A stretch of DNA of 64,000 nucleotides from assembly GCA_015686845.1 (NCBI GenBank), contig JADPRS010000003.1:62001-126000 (forward strand). Reading direction: 5' to 3'. This document shows, in pieces, positions 45,684 to 55,082 of the stretch. Both the position numbers and the translations under genes were made by a program. This DNA comes from Lutibacter sp. B2 (GTDB taxonomy: Bacteria > Bacillota > Clostridia > Peptostreptococcales > Thermotaleaceae). The stretch's first letter is position 1; each line of letters opens with the position of its first letter. Below the pieces are notes generated by a model. That model did not search any database and was not told where the DNA came from. It saw only the letters and a list, made by a program, of their open reading frames with translations.

Positions 45684-46871
45684 ATGCTTTCAGGAAAAAA
45701 TGTTGTTTTAGGTGTAAGTGGTGGAATTGCTGTATATAAAGCATGTGATATAGTAAGTAGATTAAAAAAGGTGAATGCAAATGTAAATGTGATCATGACA
45801 AAATCTGCTTCAGAATTTGTATCCCCCCTTACATTTCAGAGCTTGAGTCAAAATCATGTAGTATCAGATATGTTTGAAGAACCAAAAACATGGGATATAG
45901 AGCATATTGCACTTGCGCAAAAGGCTGATATCTTTGTCATAGCACCAGCTACTGCTAATATCATTGGAAAAATGGCAAATGGAATTGCAGATGATATGTT
46001 ATCAACCACTGTGATAGCAACAAAAGCACCTGTATTAATAGCACCCGCAATGAATACAAATATGTATCAAAATAAAATTGTCCAAATGAATATAGAAAAA
46101 TTAAAGAATCTAGACTATAAATTTGTAGCTCCTGAGTCTGGACGATTGGCATGTGGGGATATTGGAGAAGGAAAGCTTGCAACTCCAGAAACAATAGTAG
46201 AAGCTATAAAAGCTGTTCTTATTAAAAATAAAGACTTAGAAGGACAAAGAATTTTAATTACAGCAGGGCCTACTCGTGAAGCCATTGATCCAGTTCGATT
46301 TATTACAAATCATTCTACGGGCAAAATGGGGTATGCTATTGCAAAGACAGCCATAGAAAGAGGTGCTGATGTAACTTTAATCTCAGGACCTGTAAATATT
46401 CAAAAACCAGCTGGACTTAAAAAATTTATAGCTGTTCAGTCAGCTGCTGAAATGTTTCATGCAGTAATGGAAAATATAGATGAAAATAATATTATTATAA
46501 AATCTGCTGCTGTTGCTGATTATAAGCCAAAGCACCAATCAGACAAAAAGATTAAAAAAACAGATGATGACCTTTCTATAGAACTTGAACGAAATAAAGA
46601 TATTCTAAAAGAGATAGGAAAAGCAAAAGGAGATAAGACACTTATAGGTTTTGCAGCTGAGACAAATGATCTTATTAAAAATGCAAAAGCAAAGATTACG
46701 AAGAAGAATCTGGATTTCATCGTTTTAAATGATATTACACAAAAGGGAGCAGGTTTTGGAACCGACTCTAATATCGTTAAAATTATAAATAAAAATGGAG
46801 ATATAAAAGAGTACCCTAAAATGAGTAAATTACACTTGTCAGATATCATTCTAGATATGATAAATGGGTAA
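45684..46871 (+). CDS. coaBC: CoaBC, phosphopantothenoylcysteine synthetase/decarboxylase
   Basis: 395-residue bifunctional coenzyme A enzyme. The N-terminal flavoprotein decarboxylase (CoaC, about 1-180) has GVSGGIAVYKA, the catalytic His in WDIEHIALAQ, PAMNTNMY and the Cys of GRLACGDIGEGKL. The C-terminal ligase (CoaB, about 185-395) has ITAGPTREAIDPVRFITNHSTGKMG and a late KKNLDFIVLND. ATG 45684 follows GAGGGAC; the frame-open start at 45639 adds residues not in the family. It is clustered with a pantothenate transporter-like gene and coaX. Confidence 0.95.
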   Translation: MLSGKNVVLGVSGGIAVYKACDIVSRLKKVNANVNVIMTKSASEFVSPLTFQSLSQNHVVSDMFEEPKTWDIEHIALAQKADIFVIAPATANIIGKMANGIADDMLSTTVIATKAPVLIAPAMNTNMYQNKIVQMNIEKLKNLDYKFVAPESGRLACGDIGEGKLATPETIVEAIKAVLIKNKDLEGQRILITAGPTREAIDPVRFITNHSTGKMGYAIAKTAIERGADVTLISGPVNIQKPAGLKKFIAVQSAAEMFHAVMENIDENNIIIKSAAVADYKPKHQSDKKIKKTDDDLSIELERNKDILKEIGKAKGDKTLIGFAAETNDLIKNAKAKITKKNLDFIVLNDITQKGAGFGTDSNIVKIINKNGDIKEYPKMSKLHLSDIILDMING

Positions 46872-46910
46872 GGTTATTAAATAATTACCTCTATTTCTAT
46901 ATATTTTGTC

Positions 46911-46938
46911 TTGATTTTTTTAAATTATTTGTTATAAT
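46911..46938 (+). promoter_or_regulatory. Promoter of the panT-like gene
   Basis: TTGATT (46911-46916), 16 bases, TATAAT (46933-46938), 57 bases before the gene. Confidence 0.55.
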
Positions 46939-46995
46939 CAAAGTGATTTAAAAATACATCTTGTATCTGAAAAGAACGAGAATGGAGGGAACAAA

Positions 46996-47592
46996 ATGAA
47001 TATCGTAGCGCAAAAAAGTAAAGTAGCAACTAGAACATTAGCATTAGTTGGTATGATGGTAGCCATTACTGTTTTATTGGATTACACCATAGGGGTAATA
47101 CCACTACCAATGGTAAGTGCGACAATTGTTCACATTCCTACTGTTATTGCAGGAATTGTAGCAGGACCAGTAGTAGGAGCGGTAGTAGGAACATGTATGG
47201 GAATTTTGTCATTGATTCATTCTGCCACAAGACCATCTAGCCCATTATCTGTACTTTTTATTAACCCATTTATATCTATTCTTCCAAGGATCTTTATTGG
47301 GGTTATGTCTTATTATAGCTATAAGGCATGTACACAAATATTAGGAAAAAGCAAAATGGGTGAAAATACAAGTGTTTTTATAGGTGCAGCTATTGGAAGT
47401 ATGACAAATACAATTGGTGTATTGTCGATGATGTATTTTGTATATGCACAAAAGATCGAGATGATTTTACAAAGCACAACTGCAAAATCATTGGTTATAA
47501 CCGTGGCTTCTACCAGTGGCGTAGCAGAACTGATCGTATCAGGAATAATAAGTGTTCCAATTGTAGTAGCGATTAAAAAGGTTTATAGATAA
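46996..47592 (+). CDS. panT: ECF transporter S component, PanT-like (pantothenate)
   Basis: 198-residue protein with about six helices and the S-component pattern: an N-terminal RTLALVGMMVAITVLLDYT helix with small residues for docking the ECF module, then repeated glycine-rich GPVVGAVVGTCMGILS. Its place between coaBC and coaX supports pantothenate as substrate. The energising ATPases and T component are not in this window and would be shared. GGAGGGAAC precedes ATG 46996. Confidence 0.82.
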   Translation: MNIVAQKSKVATRTLALVGMMVAITVLLDYTIGVIPLPMVSATIVHIPTVIAGIVAGPVVGAVVGTCMGILSLIHSATRPSSPLSVLFINPFISILPRIFIGVMSYYSYKACTQILGKSKMGENTSVFIGAAIGSMTNTIGVLSMMYFVYAQKIEMILQSTTAKSLVITVASTSGVAELIVSGIISVPIVVAIKKVYR

Positions 47593-47596
47593 TTCA

Positions 47597-47626
47597 AGCA
47601 GGCGCAATTAATTGTGCCTGCTTTTC
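47597..47626 (+). terminator. Terminator after the panT-like gene
   Basis: AAGCAGGC-g-CAATT / AATTG-t-GCCTGCTT stem with TTTTC tail. Confidence 0.88.
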
Positions 47627-47665
47627 AAATAATTATCGATGCTTATTCGAAAGAGAGGGAAAAAA

Positions 47666-48433
47666 ATGCTATTAGTTATAGATGTAGGAAATACAAACAT
47701 TGTATTAGGTGTACTTGAAGGAGACGAACTAATTGAAAGTTGGAGAATTACTACGACTAGTAAAAGAACTTCTGATGAATTTGGAATGCTTGTATATTCA
47801 ATGATTGAGCATAAAGGATTGAAATTAGAAGATATTGAGCATGTAATTATATCTTCTGTTGTTCCAGATATCATGTATTCACTTACAAATGGAATTAGAA
47901 AATATTTTGATATTGAACCATTGATTGTAGGACCTGGAATTAAAACAGGCGTTAATATAAAAACAGACAATCCAAGGGAAGTAGGATCAGATCGTATTGT
48001 GAATGTAGTTGCTGCATATCATATATATGGTGGACCCGCTATCGCCATCGATTTTGGAACTGCAACAACGTATGATATAATCAACGAAAAAGGAGAATTT
48101 ATAGCAGGAATTACTTCGCCAGGTATAAGGATTTCAGCAGATGCTCTTTGGCAAAAGGCTGCAAAGCTTCCTAACATAGCAATTAAAAAGCCAGACAGTA
48201 TAATGGCTAAGAATACGATTACAAGTATGCAGGCAGGACTTGTTTATGGTTATATTGGGCAAGTAGAGTATATTGTAAATAAAATAAAAGAAGAAATGAA
48301 CAATCCTAATATAAAAGTTATTGCAACAGGGGGATTAGCAAAGATTATTGAAGCAGAAACAGAGGTTATAGATATTTATGAGCCTTTATTAACGCTAAAA
48401 GGATTACAAATTATATATGAGAAGAATAAATAA
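47666..48433 (+). CDS. coaX: CoaX, type III pantothenate kinase
   Basis: 255-residue kinase that phosphorylates pantothenate in the first step of CoA synthesis. ASKHA-fold signatures: [16 protein letters not shown] (phosphate 1), [25 protein letters not shown] (phosphate 2) and the C-terminal TGGLAKII. Type III enzymes are insensitive to CoA feedback. ATG 47666 follows AGAGGG; the frame-open start at 47639 is upstream of that site. Confidence 0.95.
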   Translation: MLLVIDVGNTNIVLGVLEGDELIESWRITTTSKRTSDEFGMLVYSMIEHKGLKLEDIEHVIISSVVPDIMYSLTNGIRKYFDIEPLIVGPGIKTGVNIKTDNPREVGSDRIVNVVAAYHIYGGPAIAIDFGTATTYDIINEKGEFIAGITSPGIRISADALWQKAAKLPNIAIKKPDSIMAKNTITSMQAGLVYGYIGQVEYIVNKIKEEMNNPNIKVIATGGLAKIIEAETEVIDIYEPLLTLKGLQIIYEKNK

Positions 48434-48460
48434 GGCGAAAGACATCTTTCGTCTTTTTTT
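48434..48460 (+). terminator. Terminator after coaX
   Basis: GGCGAAAG/CTTTCGTC stem (one G-T) starting right at the stop codon, then TTTTTTT. Confidence 0.85.
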
Positions 48461-48558
48461 GTACAAATATAAGAGGAGTTTAGGGAAAAATGAAGAAGTA
48501 TAGTCATGAATAGTAAAAAAAATATTGCAGAATATAAATGTGTTGGGAGTGGATAGTT

Positions 48559-49377
48559 ATGAATAAATACTTGGAAAAATATGTTCACATAAGTGAATAT
48601 ATTAATGATTTTACGAAGGACGATTTATCAGTAGTAGTAACAGATAGAGAAAAAATATTAAAATATATGCCAGGAGCAACTTTGAATTTTCATATAAAAG
48701 AGGGATCTAAAGTAGATAGTCAAACTGTCATGTTTCAAGCAATGAAGGAAGGAAAAAAAATTACGAGAGTAATACCCAAAGAAAAATTTGGAACATGTGT
48801 AGCTGCAACTGCAACACCCATTAGAGATGAAAATGGACAAATTGTAGGTGCTATTAGTACTGCTAAAAATGTAAGTGATCAGAAGGAACTTTCAAACATA
48901 ATTGAAATATTGGCGAACTCTTTAGATGAAATGGGTATGTCTACTACTCAAATTTCTTCCAATGCCCAAGAAATAGCATGTTCTAGTGAGGGTATGATTG
49001 ATACGGTTAATCGCCTGTTAATAAGAGTAAAAGAGACAGATCAAGTGGTTAACTTTGTAAAACAAATTTCAACCCAAACAAATTTATTAGGATTAAATGC
49101 ATCCATAGAAGCAGCTAGAGCTGGAGAATCAGGTAGAGGATTTTCTGTTGTAGCTGAGGAGATAAGAAAACTGGCTATTTCAAGTAATGAATCTGTGGGT
49201 AAGATTTCAGATGTATTAAAGGATATTAAAGAGGGCGTTACAAAAATATTGGAAATGGTAGAAAAAAGTGGACAATTGACACAAGAACAAGCAGGAGGGA
49301 CCCAGGAAATTACTGCGAAAATAAATGAATTATCTGATTTGGCAGATCATCTAAATGATTTTGCACATAGAATATAG
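48559..49377 (+). CDS. Short soluble chemoreceptor (cytoplasmic MCP)
   Basis: 272-residue protein without membrane segments. The first 110 residues form a small sensory domain ([37 protein letters not shown]) that looks PAS/Cache-like, and the rest is a shortened MCP signalling domain with the tip [20 protein letters not shown]. Such short receptors usually act in the cytosol, sometimes on regulators other than the flagellar CheA. ATG 48559 follows GGGAGTGG; a TTG-frame start at 48538 is less likely. Confidence 0.85.
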   Translation: MNKYLEKYVHISEYINDFTKDDLSVVVTDREKILKYMPGATLNFHIKEGSKVDSQTVMFQAMKEGKKITRVIPKEKFGTCVAATATPIRDENGQIVGAISTAKNVSDQKELSNIIEILANSLDEMGMSTTQISSNAQEIACSSEGMIDTVNRLLIRVKETDQVVNFVKQISTQTNLLGLNASIEAARAGESGRGFSVVAEEIRKLAISSNESVGKISDVLKDIKEGVTKILEMVEKSGQLTQEQAGGTQEITAKINELSDLADHLNDFAHRI

Positions 49378-49400
49378 GAGCAATATGTTAGTAGAGTAAT

Positions 49401-49448
49401 AAAAAACCTATGGTCATCCTTTAAACAAGGAAAGATCATAGGTTTTTA
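49401..49448. terminator. Bidirectional terminator between the short MCP and the CDR fusion gene
   Basis: AAAAACCTATGGTC pairs with GATCATAGGTTTTT, with inner TCCTT/AAGGA pairing and T/A runs on both sides. Confidence 0.85.
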
Positions 49449-49466
49449 ATAAATTGTATTCGTTTT

Positions 49467-51893
49467 TTAAATAAATAGATTTAAATTAGATTCTTCTGTT
49501 TTTCCTAAATAAGAAGCGACTCCACCAATTTCAACACCATCTATTAGTTCTTCTTCTTTGATTCCCATAACATCTAGAGACATAGCACATGCTACCATTT
49601 TAACGCCTAGAGCCTGAGCATTTTTAATTAAAGTTTCTAAGCTATCTACATTTTTCTTGTTCATAACATGGCTGATCATTTTAGAACCCATACCACCCAT
49701 ATTCATATTTGAGATAGGTAATTTTTTAGTTCCTCGAGGCATCATAATACCAAATGCCTTTTCTAAAACATCCTTTGCAACCTTAGGAGGATTATCCTTT
49801 CTTAAAATATTAAGCCCCCAGAATGTAAAGAACATAGTCACTTCCTTATTCATAGAAGCAGCACCAGTAGCTATTATAAAGGATGCAATGGCTTTATCCA
49901 TATCTTGACTAAAAACAACTAAAGTTGCTCCTGTTTTATCAGTAGATAATGCTACTTCCTTATTACAACTTTTTTGATTGGTACCTTTTTGAATATAAGC
50001 TTTAAAAGTTTTATTTTCAAATTTTACATTAAGCAAAGTATTTTTGGTTTTTTCACACCAAGTACTAATATCTTTAGAAAATCCCGGATCTGTAACAGAT
50101 ATTTCTAATACTTCACCGTCTTTCATTTCGTTTATGGCATGAAATACTTGCGTTATAGGGCCAGGGCATTGAAGACCACAAGCATTTACGCTTATATGTG
50201 CTTTGATTTCAGTATTGTTTGTTTCGGTCAAACAAGGATCTTTTAAAGGCGTTTGGGCATAGGAATAAGTTAAATATCCGCCATCTAAATTGATCACATT
50301 AAATCCATTTTGTTCAAGTATTCTAGTGGCTAAATATCCTCTAAGACCAACTTGACAAGTTACATAAATGTCTTGATCTTTAGGAAGTTCATTCATTTTA
50401 TTTCTAAGCTGACCTAAAGGAATATTAACAGAACCTTCTATATAGCCCATATCTACTTCTTGAGGATCTCTGACATCTACTAAAAGACCACCATTTTTTA
50501 TGATCTCATCTATTTCATAATATTGAACATTTTTTAATATGCCATCTGCAACATTACATGCTACATAACCTAGCATATTTACAGGATCTTTCGCTGAAGA
50601 ATAGGGAGGTGCATAAGCAAGCTCTAAATCCGCTAAATCATAAATAGAAAGATTTCCTTTAATAGCTGTAGCAACTACATCTATACGCTTCTCTACGCCA
50701 TCATAGCCTACTCCTTGAACCCCATAGATCTTTCCAGTAGTAGGATTGAAAGTCATTTTTAAAGAAACAGGGAAAGCGCCTGGATAGTATCCAGCATGAG
50801 ATTTAGGATGTATGTGAATTACATCATATTCTAAACCTAATCTTTTGAGTGTTTTTTCATTGTTTCCAGTTAAAGCTACGGTCATATCAAATACTTTTGC
50901 AACAGAAGTACCTAATGTTCCATTGTATTTTGTTTTTTTGCCGTAAATCGTATCTGCCACGATTCTTCCTTGTCTATTAGCAGGCCAAGCCAAAGGAATC
51001 ATAGTAGGAGTTCCATTTATATAATCCTTAACTTCTATGGCATCTCCAATCGCATATATATTTTCATCACTGGTTTGAAGGTATTCGTTTACTTTGATTG
51101 CACCTCTAAATCCGGTTTCTAAATGAGCATCTACGGCCAATTTGTTTTCAGGTTTAACACCGATACATAAAATCGTCATATCAGAATCTAGTTCTTTACC
51201 ACTTTGAAGAACTATTTTTTTACCATTTTCTTTAAAAGATTTAACGCCATTTTCTAATAGTAAATTAACGCCTTTATCTCTGATATGCGTATGAAGGATA
51301 GAAGCCATTTCATAATCAACAGGAGCCATTACTTGATTAAGCATTTCTACTATTGTTACGTTAAGACCTCTTGCATGAAGGTTTTCTGCCATTTCAAGTC
51401 CAATGAATCCACCACCAACAATGACTGCATTTTTTGGTTTATGATTGTCTACATACCCTTTTATAGCATCTGTGTCTGGAATATTTCTAAGGGTAAATAC
51501 ATTTTTCGCTTGATCTATTCCATCTATAGGAGGTTTTATAGGACTAGCTCCAGGAGATAGTATTAATTGATCATAAGATTCTTCATAAGATTCTCCTGTA
51601 TTTAAATTTTTGATGGAAACAGTTTTTTGATCTTTGTTTATTTTAACTACTTCACTTGTAACTCTAATATCTAAGTTGAATTTTTTAGACATTCCTTCTA
51701 CCGTTTGAACCAATAGTGCATCTCTTTCTGTGATGGTTTCTCCAATATAATAAGGAAGACCACAATTGGCAAAGGAAATATATTCTCCTCTTTCGAAAAT
51801 GATAATTTGAGAACTTTCATCTAATCTTCTAAGTCTGGCAGCTGCAGTCGCTCCTCCAGCTACACCACCTACTACTAATATTTTTTTATTCAT
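49467..51893 (-). CDS. CoA-disulfide-reductase-like flavoprotein fused to rhodanese, TusA and DsrE domains
   Basis: 808-residue sulfur-metabolism protein with four modules. Residues 1-440: FAD/NAD(P)H reductase with GGVAGGATAAARLRR, the active Cys44 in SFANCGLPYYIG and AIGDAIEV. About 455-545: rhodanese domain with Cys513 (VTCQVGLRG). About 565-640: TusA domain with CGLQCPGP (Cys572, Cys576). About 655-808: DsrE/DsrF-like domain. The chain can take, carry and reduce persulfide or polysulfide sulfur in one polypeptide. An ArsR-type gene lies just upstream on the same strand with a shared operator motif ahead of both. AAAGGAGG precedes its ATG. Confidence 0.9.
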   Translation of the reverse strand: MNKKILVVGGVAGGATAAARLRRLDESSQIIIFERGEYISFANCGLPYYIGETITERDALLVQTVEGMSKKFNLDIRVTSEVVKINKDQKTVSIKNLNTGESYEESYDQLILSPGASPIKPPIDGIDQAKNVFTLRNIPDTDAIKGYVDNHKPKNAVIVGGGFIGLEMAENLHARGLNVTIVEMLNQVMAPVDYEMASILHTHIRDKGVNLLLENGVKSFKENGKKIVLQSGKELDSDMTILCIGVKPENKLAVDAHLETGFRGAIKVNEYLQTSDENIYAIGDAIEVKDYINGTPTMIPLAWPANRQGRIVADTIYGKKTKYNGTLGTSVAKVFDMTVALTGNNEKTLKRLGLEYDVIHIHPKSHAGYYPGAFPVSLKMTFNPTTGKIYGVQGVGYDGVEKRIDVVATAIKGNLSIYDLADLELAYAPPYSSAKDPVNMLGYVACNVADGILKNVQYYEIDEIIKNGGLLVDVRDPQEVDMGYIEGSVNIPLGQLRNKMNELPKDQDIYVTCQVGLRGYLATRILEQNGFNVINLDGGYLTYSYAQTPLKDPCLTETNNTEIKAHISVNACGLQCPGPITQVFHAINEMKDGEVLEISVTDPGFSKDISTWCEKTKNTLLNVKFENKTFKAYIQKGTNQKSCNKEVALSTDKTGATLVVFSQDMDKAIASFIIATGAASMNKEVTMFFTFWGLNILRKDNPPKVAKDVLEKAFGIMMPRGTKKLPISNMNMGGMGSKMISHVMNKKNVDSLETLIKNAQALGVKMVACAMSLDVMGIKEEELIDGVEIGGVASYLGKTEESNLNLFI

Positions 51894-51920
51894 AGTATTT
51901 CCTCCTTTTAATGTTAAATC

Positions 51921-51944
51921 AATATATTGGGATATTACGATATA
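51921..51944 (-). promoter_or_regulatory. Candidate ArsR operator ahead of the sulfur fusion gene
   Basis: Contains TATATCGTAATATC on the minus strand; the 24-bp stretch matches the site at 52275-52298 at 19 positions. It lies in the 72-base gap between regulator and fusion gene. Confidence 0.5.
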
Positions 51945-51965
51945 TGAATTAAAAAAATAGAAATC

Positions 51966-52250
51966 CTAAAAAAGAGCTTCTATTATTTTTTTTACATCTT
52001 TATTATATACAGAATATATTATTTCTAGTCCGTTTCTAGTTCCTTTGATAATGCCAGCTGATTTTAGTTTAGAAACGTGTTGAGAAATAGTAGATTGAGG
52101 AAGGTTTAAACAATGACACATATTAGTAACATTGCTATTGCCTCTTTCTAATAATCCTTTTACAATACATAATCTGGCAGGATGGGATAATGCTTTTAAA
52201 ATTTCAGCTTTTTCAACAAATAAATCTGGATTGTTATGATAGGTCTCCAT
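51966..52250 (-). CDS. ArsR-family transcriptional repressor, thiol-sensor candidate
   Basis: 94-residue winged-helix regulator: ALSHPARLCIV (with Cys28), NVTNMCHCLNLPQSTISQHVSKLK is the recognition region carrying Cys45 and Cys47, then the wing GTRNGLEIIYSV. Cysteine pairs near the recognition helix are typical of ArsR members that sense metals or persulfides; next to a persulfide-handling enzyme the second is the better guess. I start at ATG 52250, 7 bases from GGAGG; the ATG at 52256 is too close to it. Confidence 0.88.
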   Translation of the reverse strand: METYHNNPDLFVEKAEILKALSHPARLCIVKGLLERGNSNVTNMCHCLNLPQSTISQHVSKLKSAGIIKGTRNGLEIIYSVYNKDVKKIIEALF

Positions 52251-52274
52251 ATACATTCCTCCAATTACAATAAC

Positions 52275-52298
52275 ACTATATTCAAATAATACGATATA
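52275..52298 (-). promoter_or_regulatory. Candidate ArsR autoregulatory operator
   Basis: Minus-strand TATATCGTATTATTTG...TATAG, the partner of the site at 51921-51944, directly upstream of the arsR-like gene. Confidence 0.5.
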
Positions 52299-52343
52299 AG
52301 TTCCAAAAAGTCAAATATAAAATTCACAAAAACAGCTAAAAGT

Positions 52344-52376
52344 TGTCACAAAGTTGTCACATAGAATGGATATACT
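52344..52376 (+). promoter_or_regulatory. Response-regulator box (TGTCAC-N5-TGTCAC) and -10 of the DUF2680-like gene
   Basis: Two TGTCAC half-sites (52344-52349 and 52355-52360) repeat every 11 bp, the spacing bound by OmpR-family regulators, followed after 10 bases by TATACT (52371-52376). No consensus -35 is present, as expected for an activator-dependent promoter. The regulator encoded at 52900 is the obvious candidate. Confidence 0.5.
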
Positions 52377-52426
52377 AAATGTATCAAAGGAAATCAAAAA
52401 AACATAAATAGAGGAGATGAGTTATT

Positions 52427-52807
52427 ATGAAAAAAAGAATCGTTAGTTTAGCTGTAGGAGCACTTTTAATAACAGCAAGTATGGGACTTACTTTTGCAGA
52501 TGAAGCAAATAACAAAGTAAATACAGCAGGAAATGGTATGAGAATTAACAGACAAAATATTTCTGCAGAAGATTTGTTAAAGCAAAAAATTGGAAGAATT
52601 GAACAATTGGTTAAAGATAATAAATTATCAAAAGAAGAAGGAGAAAATTATAAAAAAATCATGACAGAAAGAATGAAAGATTGTACAACTGTTGGAGAAA
52701 ATAGAGATCAGAATGAAAGATTAGGCATTGGTTTTGGCAAAGGGAATGGGCAAGGAAAAGGAAATGGTTGTGGAATGGGCTGTGGTAGAGCTTTAGAAAA
52801 TAAATAA
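52427..52807 (+). CDS. Small secreted DUF2680-like protein
   Basis: 126-residue exported protein: signal peptide MKKRIVSLAVGALLITASMG with cleavage near TFA-DE, a helical DLLKQKIGRIEQLVKDNKLSKEEGENYKKI segment as in DUF2680 proteins, and a Gly-rich tail with GFGKGNGQGKGNGCGMGCG containing the last cysteines. Function unknown. It sits directly upstream of a two-component system whose regulator may control it. GAGGAGATG-type site precedes ATG 52427. Confidence 0.75.
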   Translation: MKKRIVSLAVGALLITASMGLTFADEANNKVNTAGNGMRINRQNISAEDLLKQKIGRIEQLVKDNKLSKEEGENYKKIMTERMKDCTTVGENRDQNERLGIGFGKGNGQGKGNGCGMGCGRALENK

Positions 52808-52822
52808 TAGTGTATTTAAAAT

Positions 52823-52855
52823 AGTAGCAGATATTTTTTATCTGCTACTTTATTA
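52823..52855 (+). terminator. Terminator after the secreted gene
   Basis: AGTAGCAGATA/TATCTGCTACT with a 5-base T loop and T-rich tail; the two-component genes need their own promoter or read-through. Confidence 0.85.
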
Positions 52856-52899
52856 TATTATAGGTATAATAATAGTAGGAATGTTTTGGAGGTGAACAG

Positions 52900-53565
52900 A
52901 TGAATATACTTATTGTTGAAGATGAAAGTAGAATGAGAAGACTTATAGGGGATTATTTAAAAAGAGAAGGGTATCATGTAATAGAAGCAGTAGATGGAAA
53001 AGAAGGAATAGAATTATTTCATAATAAAGAGATTGATTTGGTAATCCTTGATATTATGCTACCCCAATATGATGGATGGACCGTTTGCAGAGAAATAAGA
53101 AAGGAATCTAAGATTCCCATTGTGATGCTCACTGCTAGAAGTGAAGAATCGGATGAATTATTTGGATTTGAATTAGGCGCAGATGAGTATATTACAAAAC
53201 CATTTAGTCCTAAAATTTTAATTGCAAGGATTAAAGTTTTGCTAAGAAAAGTAGAAGAAAATGAATCGAGTATATTATCTTTTGATGAACTTCAAATTGA
53301 TACTTCTGCTCATATGGTAATACTGAGTGGTGAAAAAATTGAAATGACCCATAAAGAATATGAATTATTGGTTTATATGTTTAAAAATGAAGGACAAGCA
53401 TTGACGAGAGAACAGATATTAAATGGTGTATGGGGATATGATTATTTTGGAGATTTAAGAACAGTAGATACCCATATAAAGCGATTAAGGTCAAAGTTAA
53501 AAGACAAAAGTGATTACATTCAAACCGTAAGAAGTGTGGGTTATAGATTCGAGGTGAAAAAATGA
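52900..53565 (+). CDS. OmpR-family response regulator
   Basis: 221-residue regulator: receiver with VEDESRMRRL, phosphoacceptor Asp in LVILDIMLPQYDGW and TKPFSP, then a winged helix with GQALTREQILNGVWG and RSVGYRFEVKK. Cognate kinase overlaps by 4 bases. GGAGGTG precedes ATG 52900. Likely target: the direct-repeat promoter of the secreted gene upstream. Confidence 0.92.
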   Translation: MNILIVEDESRMRRLIGDYLKREGYHVIEAVDGKEGIELFHNKEIDLVILDIMLPQYDGWTVCREIRKESKIPIVMLTARSEESDELFGFELGADEYITKPFSPKILIARIKVLLRKVEENESSILSFDELQIDTSAHMVILSGEKIEMTHKEYELLVYMFKNEGQALTREQILNGVWGYDYFGDLRTVDTHIKRLRSKLKDKSDYIQTVRSVGYRFEVKK

Positions 53566-55025
53566 AAAAATCTATAGGAATGAAATTGTTTATTGGAATT
53601 ACATGCTTTGTTGTTATTATTGTGAGTTTATCCTGGATATTAAATACGAAATATTTGGAAAAGTATTATATAAAAAAGAAGAGTGACAACTTGATTCAAT
53701 ATGGAGAAGAAATTAAGTCCGTATATAACAAAGATATAGATGATATGGATCTTGCGTTTATGAAAATAGAAAATCAGATAGGTGCAGATATAACTATCTT
53801 TTCAAAAAATGGACAGATCCAATATAGTTCAATATTTAATGAGCAAAAAATTGGCATGGGCAATGGGAAGATGGGAAGAAATGTTCATCTTATGAAAGAA
53901 GATCTAGAAAAGATTTTTAATGGTGAAAGGATTTTAAAAACCTATCAACACCCAAGAGTAGAGGCGAAATTTTTAGTATTATCATTCCTTCTTAAGAATG
54001 ATAACGTATTGGTATTAGAGACATCTGTGGCCTCTATTACAGAAAGTGTAGAAATTGCAAAGGATTTTTATATTTATATAGGCATTATATCTTTAATCCT
54101 GGGTGCCATTGTTGCATTTTTTTATTCAAGGCGGTTTACAAAACCAATAATAGAGCTAAATAATGTTGCTAAAAGCATGGCAAAATTGGATTTTAGTCAA
54201 AAATATGATGTGAAAACGGATGATGAAATTGGAGAACTTGGAAAAACTATAAATGACCTTTCAGAACAATTAAACCGAAAAATAATAGAATTAAATGAAG
54301 CGAATGAAAGGCTGAAAGAGGATATTGAGAAAGAAAAGAAAATTGATGCTATGAGAAAAGAATTTATTTCAAGTGTCTCACATGAACTTAAAACACCCAT
54401 ATCCTTGATACAAGGATATGCAGAAGGACTGAAAGACAATATTGTGACCGATGAAGAAAATAAAAATTTCTATTGTGATGTAATTACGGATGAAACGGCA
54501 AAAATGGAGAAATTAGTGAAAGGATTACTTGAACTATCCCAGATAGAGTCTAGATCCGTAAAACTTGAAAATAAAATTTTTAATATAGGTAGTTTAGTGG
54601 AGCAAATAGTAAATAAATATAAACCTATTTTAAAGGATAAAAATATAAATTTGATCATAGATCATGATGATAAAGAATTAAAGGTAAAAGCAGATATTTC
54701 AAAGATAGAACAGGTTTTAGTAAATTTTATTAATAATGCCATCAATCATATAGATGAAAATGGAAAATTAAAAATAAGTTTGAAGAATGATCAAGAGAAA
54801 ATACGTGTTGGTGTGTGCAATACGGGTAGCAATATTCCAAAAGAAGAAATGGATAGAATATGGGAGAGTTTTTATAAGATCGATAAATCTCGTGCTAGAG
54901 AATATGGGGGAACGGGTCTGGGGTTATCCATTGTAAAAGGGATACTAGAGCTTCATAATAATGACTTTGGAATTTTGAATAGAGATGAAGGCGTTGAATT
55001 TTGGTTTGAATTGAATAAAATATAA
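53562..55025 (+). CDS. Sensor histidine kinase (two TM, HAMP)
   Basis: 487-residue kinase: TM1 about 7-28, extracytoplasmic sensor of about 140 residues, TM2 about 170-190, HAMP, HisKA with SSVSHELKTPISLIQGYAEGLKDN and HATPase_c (NAINHIDENG, GGTGLGLSIVKGI). The QGYAEGLK context is common in Firmicutes kinases that monitor the envelope. The stimulus is unknown; the neighbouring secreted protein could be part of sensing or output. Confidence 0.92.
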   Translation: MKKSIGMKLFIGITCFVVIIVSLSWILNTKYLEKYYIKKKSDNLIQYGEEIKSVYNKDIDDMDLAFMKIENQIGADITIFSKNGQIQYSSIFNEQKIGMGNGKMGRNVHLMKEDLEKIFNGERILKTYQHPRVEAKFLVLSFLLKNDNVLVLETSVASITESVEIAKDFYIYIGIISLILGAIVAFFYSRRFTKPIIELNNVAKSMAKLDFSQKYDVKTDDEIGELGKTINDLSEQLNRKIIELNEANERLKEDIEKEKKIDAMRKEFISSVSHELKTPISLIQGYAEGLKDNIVTDEENKNFYCDVITDETAKMEKLVKGLLELSQIESRSVKLENKIFNIGSLVEQIVNKYKPILKDKNINLIIDHDDKELKVKADISKIEQVLVNFINNAINHIDENGKLKISLKNDQEKIRVGVCNTGSNIPKEEMDRIWESFYKIDKSRAREYGGTGLGLSIVKGILELHNNDFGILNRDEGVEFWFELNKI

Positions 55026-55082
55026 GATTATGAACATAATAGTAAATGTATTTTTAAAACCATTTATAAAGGAGAGATTTCT

